A DNA stretch of 54,425 bases, taken from NCBI GenBank assembly GCA_025800395.1, contig JAOXRU010000284.1, positions 1 through 54,425 of the forward strand, read 5' to 3'. The notes beneath the pieces are model-generated. The model worked only from the letters and a program-made list of their open reading frames with translations, ran no database searches and had not been told where the DNA came from. Position numbers and translations under genes: made by a program. Shown here in pieces: positions 53,477 through 54,425 of this stretch (its first letter is position 1; the number at the start of each line of letters is the position of its first letter). The DNA comes from Flavobacteriaceae bacterium. GTDB lineage: Bacteria; Bacteroidota; Bacteroidia; Flavobacteriales; Flavobacteriaceae.

Positions 53477-53945
53477 TAATTATTCGTTTTAATATTTTAA
53501 GACCATTTGAGAGAATTAAGTTAAAATAAGAATTTGTATTGGACACTATATCTTTTTTATGATATAATGAATAGTCGATTATCTCTCCTAAATAGGTGTC
53601 CAGATTTTCACTAGTTTCATTCATTTCGAGATAATGTTTATACCAAATACATTTATATTTCTCTTTTAATTCATTTAGAGGAAAAGTAATTTGTTGTGTG
53701 TCTATTTGGTAATTGCCAGTTAATTCTATAAGACCCAGTTCTTTTTGTATAAGTGCTTTAATGGATAAGTTAATGATGCGAAGACAATGTTCTTTTTCAA
53801 AATTCGAATTTTTGAGATCTATGGATGCCGCATGGATTAAATCCGAAAATGTAGTTAAACCAAAAATCCTCCAATCCGTTCCAGTATTATGGAATTCTTC
53901 CACGAGACATTTTTCACAAATTTCATATAACTTATCCCTTGGCAT
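53469..53945 (-). CDS. Unknown protein coupled to tmk
   Basis: 158 residues, mostly helical, start MPRDKLYEICEKCLVEEF, with no signal peptide, no membrane helix and no known motif. AT-rich like tmk and overlapping it by 8 bp, so the two are made together. Predicted helices at about 4-18, 50-70 and 95-110. I do not recognise the family. Confidence 0.65.
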   Translation of the reverse strand: MPRDKLYEICEKCLVEEFHNTGTDWRIFGLTTFSDLIHAASIDLKNSNFEKEHCLRIINLSIKALIQKELGLIELTGNYQIDTQQITFPLNELKEKYKCIWYKHYLEMNETSENLDTYLGEIIDYSLYHKKDIVSNTNSYFNLILSNGLKILKRIINE

Positions 53946-54331
53946 AGCGCTTTTTGTTTGCCTTACATTCCATTTGATTTTTTCCTCTTCAATAATAATG
54001 GCACAAGTTACTATTATTACATGTATTAATAAGAATAAAGTTGTTGTTTACACTTTTTTCAATAAAAAAATCAGTAGTGTCCGGTAAACTTTTTTAAAGC
54101 GGGATTTCCCTTTTAGGACTTCCGCGTATTGATGTCTTGAATGTTTCACAAAACGAGATTGTAATAAAAACACAACTTTTAGCGTACAGCCAATCATGAA
54201 ACAACTATTAAAGTCGTTTACTGCGGATAGTATTGCCCAAACTGCTAAAGATCCTAATAGCTTACGCTACACGCCCCTACATGATTGCTTAAGCCTAAAA
54301 TAGGTTGCCCGTTTTTCGCAAAAAATGAAAG
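53946..54331. other. Gap with possible insertion-sequence end
   Basis: TGTCCGGTAAACTTTT at 54074 looks like an insertion-sequence terminus, and an ATG at 54196 opens a 35-codon frame (MKQLLKSFTADSIAQTAKD) that could be the clipped start of a transposase, cut by a partial copy of the palindromic repeat (ACACGCCCCTACATG, about 54268-54283). None of this is complete. Confidence 0.35.
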
Positions 54332-54425
54332 ATGGAAAAACAAAAAATTAAGCGAGTCTTTTCGTTAGAATTAAAAAAGGAATTAATAAGTAAAATAGAA
54401 AGAGGTGAGATAAAAGTACTTGAAG
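54332..54425 (+). CDS. Partial transposase start (IS3 OrfA-like)
   Basis: 31 codons are seen before the window ends: MEKQKIKRVFSLELKKELIS, then KIERGEIKVLE. The pattern, a basic start then FSxELK and a helix ending in Ile-Glu-x-Gly-x-Ile, is that of the first helix of HTH transposase subunits such as IS3-family OrfA. Truncated by the window edge, so integrity cannot be judged. Confidence 0.55.
   Translation, partial: MEKQKIKRVFSLELKKELISKIERGEIKVLE

Noticed and set aside
1-54425. CRISPR array, prophage, rRNA operon or riboswitch
   Set aside because: No regular short spacers, phage structural genes, rRNA sequence or recognisable riboswitch fold was seen.

Overview
The window looks like a chromosomal segment of a Bacteroidota member, with no closer placement justified. 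The evidence is a secreted protein with a type IX secretion (Por) C-terminal sorting domain, many short lipoprotein signals ending in Cys, a TlpA/DsbD pair, and above all promoters with the Bacteroidota -7 element TAnnTTTG (the tRNA-Asn promoter is a textbook TTTG, 19 bp, TATATTTG). The DNA is AT-rich throughout.

Layout. 1-926: no confident gene except a possible partial start at the left edge; it carries tandem palindromic repeats and a transposon-like end. 927-5172: DsbD and TlpA-like thiol-redox genes (minus) and a divergent lipoprotein. 5251-10065: a 1375-aa T9SS-secreted BNR-repeat protein plus a lipoprotein. 10382-19038: ordinary housekeeping genes (TPR protein, NAD-binding protein, M28 membrane peptidase, CBS protein, DinB/YfiT-like protein, a short SSB, an acetyl-CoA hydrolase/CoA-transferase family protein) and one decayed stretch. 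20249-29743: the most interesting part, a sulfur/redox gene set with two Crp/FNR-family regulators. 29821-35904: a MarR regulator and a complete RND efflux operon. 35905-37640: a graveyard of a frameshifted gene, a lipoprotein stub and a MITE-like element. 37645-50818: lipid genes (acyl-ACP desaturase, PlsC), dGTPase, bacilliredoxin, DnaJ/TerB protein, HupE-like protein, dCMP deaminase, S41 protease, MarC, SCO1, RseP. 50924-54425: tRNA-Asn, a beta-barrel remnant, a DUF4348-like protein, a second MITE-like copy, an AT-rich thymidylate kinase pair and insertion-sequence pieces.

The candidate new system is a two-tier Crp-type regulon. Regulator 1 (20249) has a Ser-Arg-Val recognition helix. Regulator 2 (25978), with Ser-Arg-Glu, is the last gene of a rhodanese / HMA / cytochrome operon. 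Near-perfect TGTAAC-N4-GTTACA palindromes stand before the persulfide dioxygenase-rhodanese gene and before that rhodanese operon, with a weaker copy before thioredoxin. A second class, TGAT-N4-(A/G)TCA, stands before a DUF2892 gene, a 44-aa membrane peptide gene and an ATP-grasp-like gene. In six of seven cases the operator centre lies exactly 29.5 bp before a TAnnTTT(G/A) element (28.5 in the seventh), which puts it near -41.5, the class II activator position. I infer a cascade: regulator 1 activates persulfide handling and regulator 2, and regulator 2 then activates the downstream small genes.
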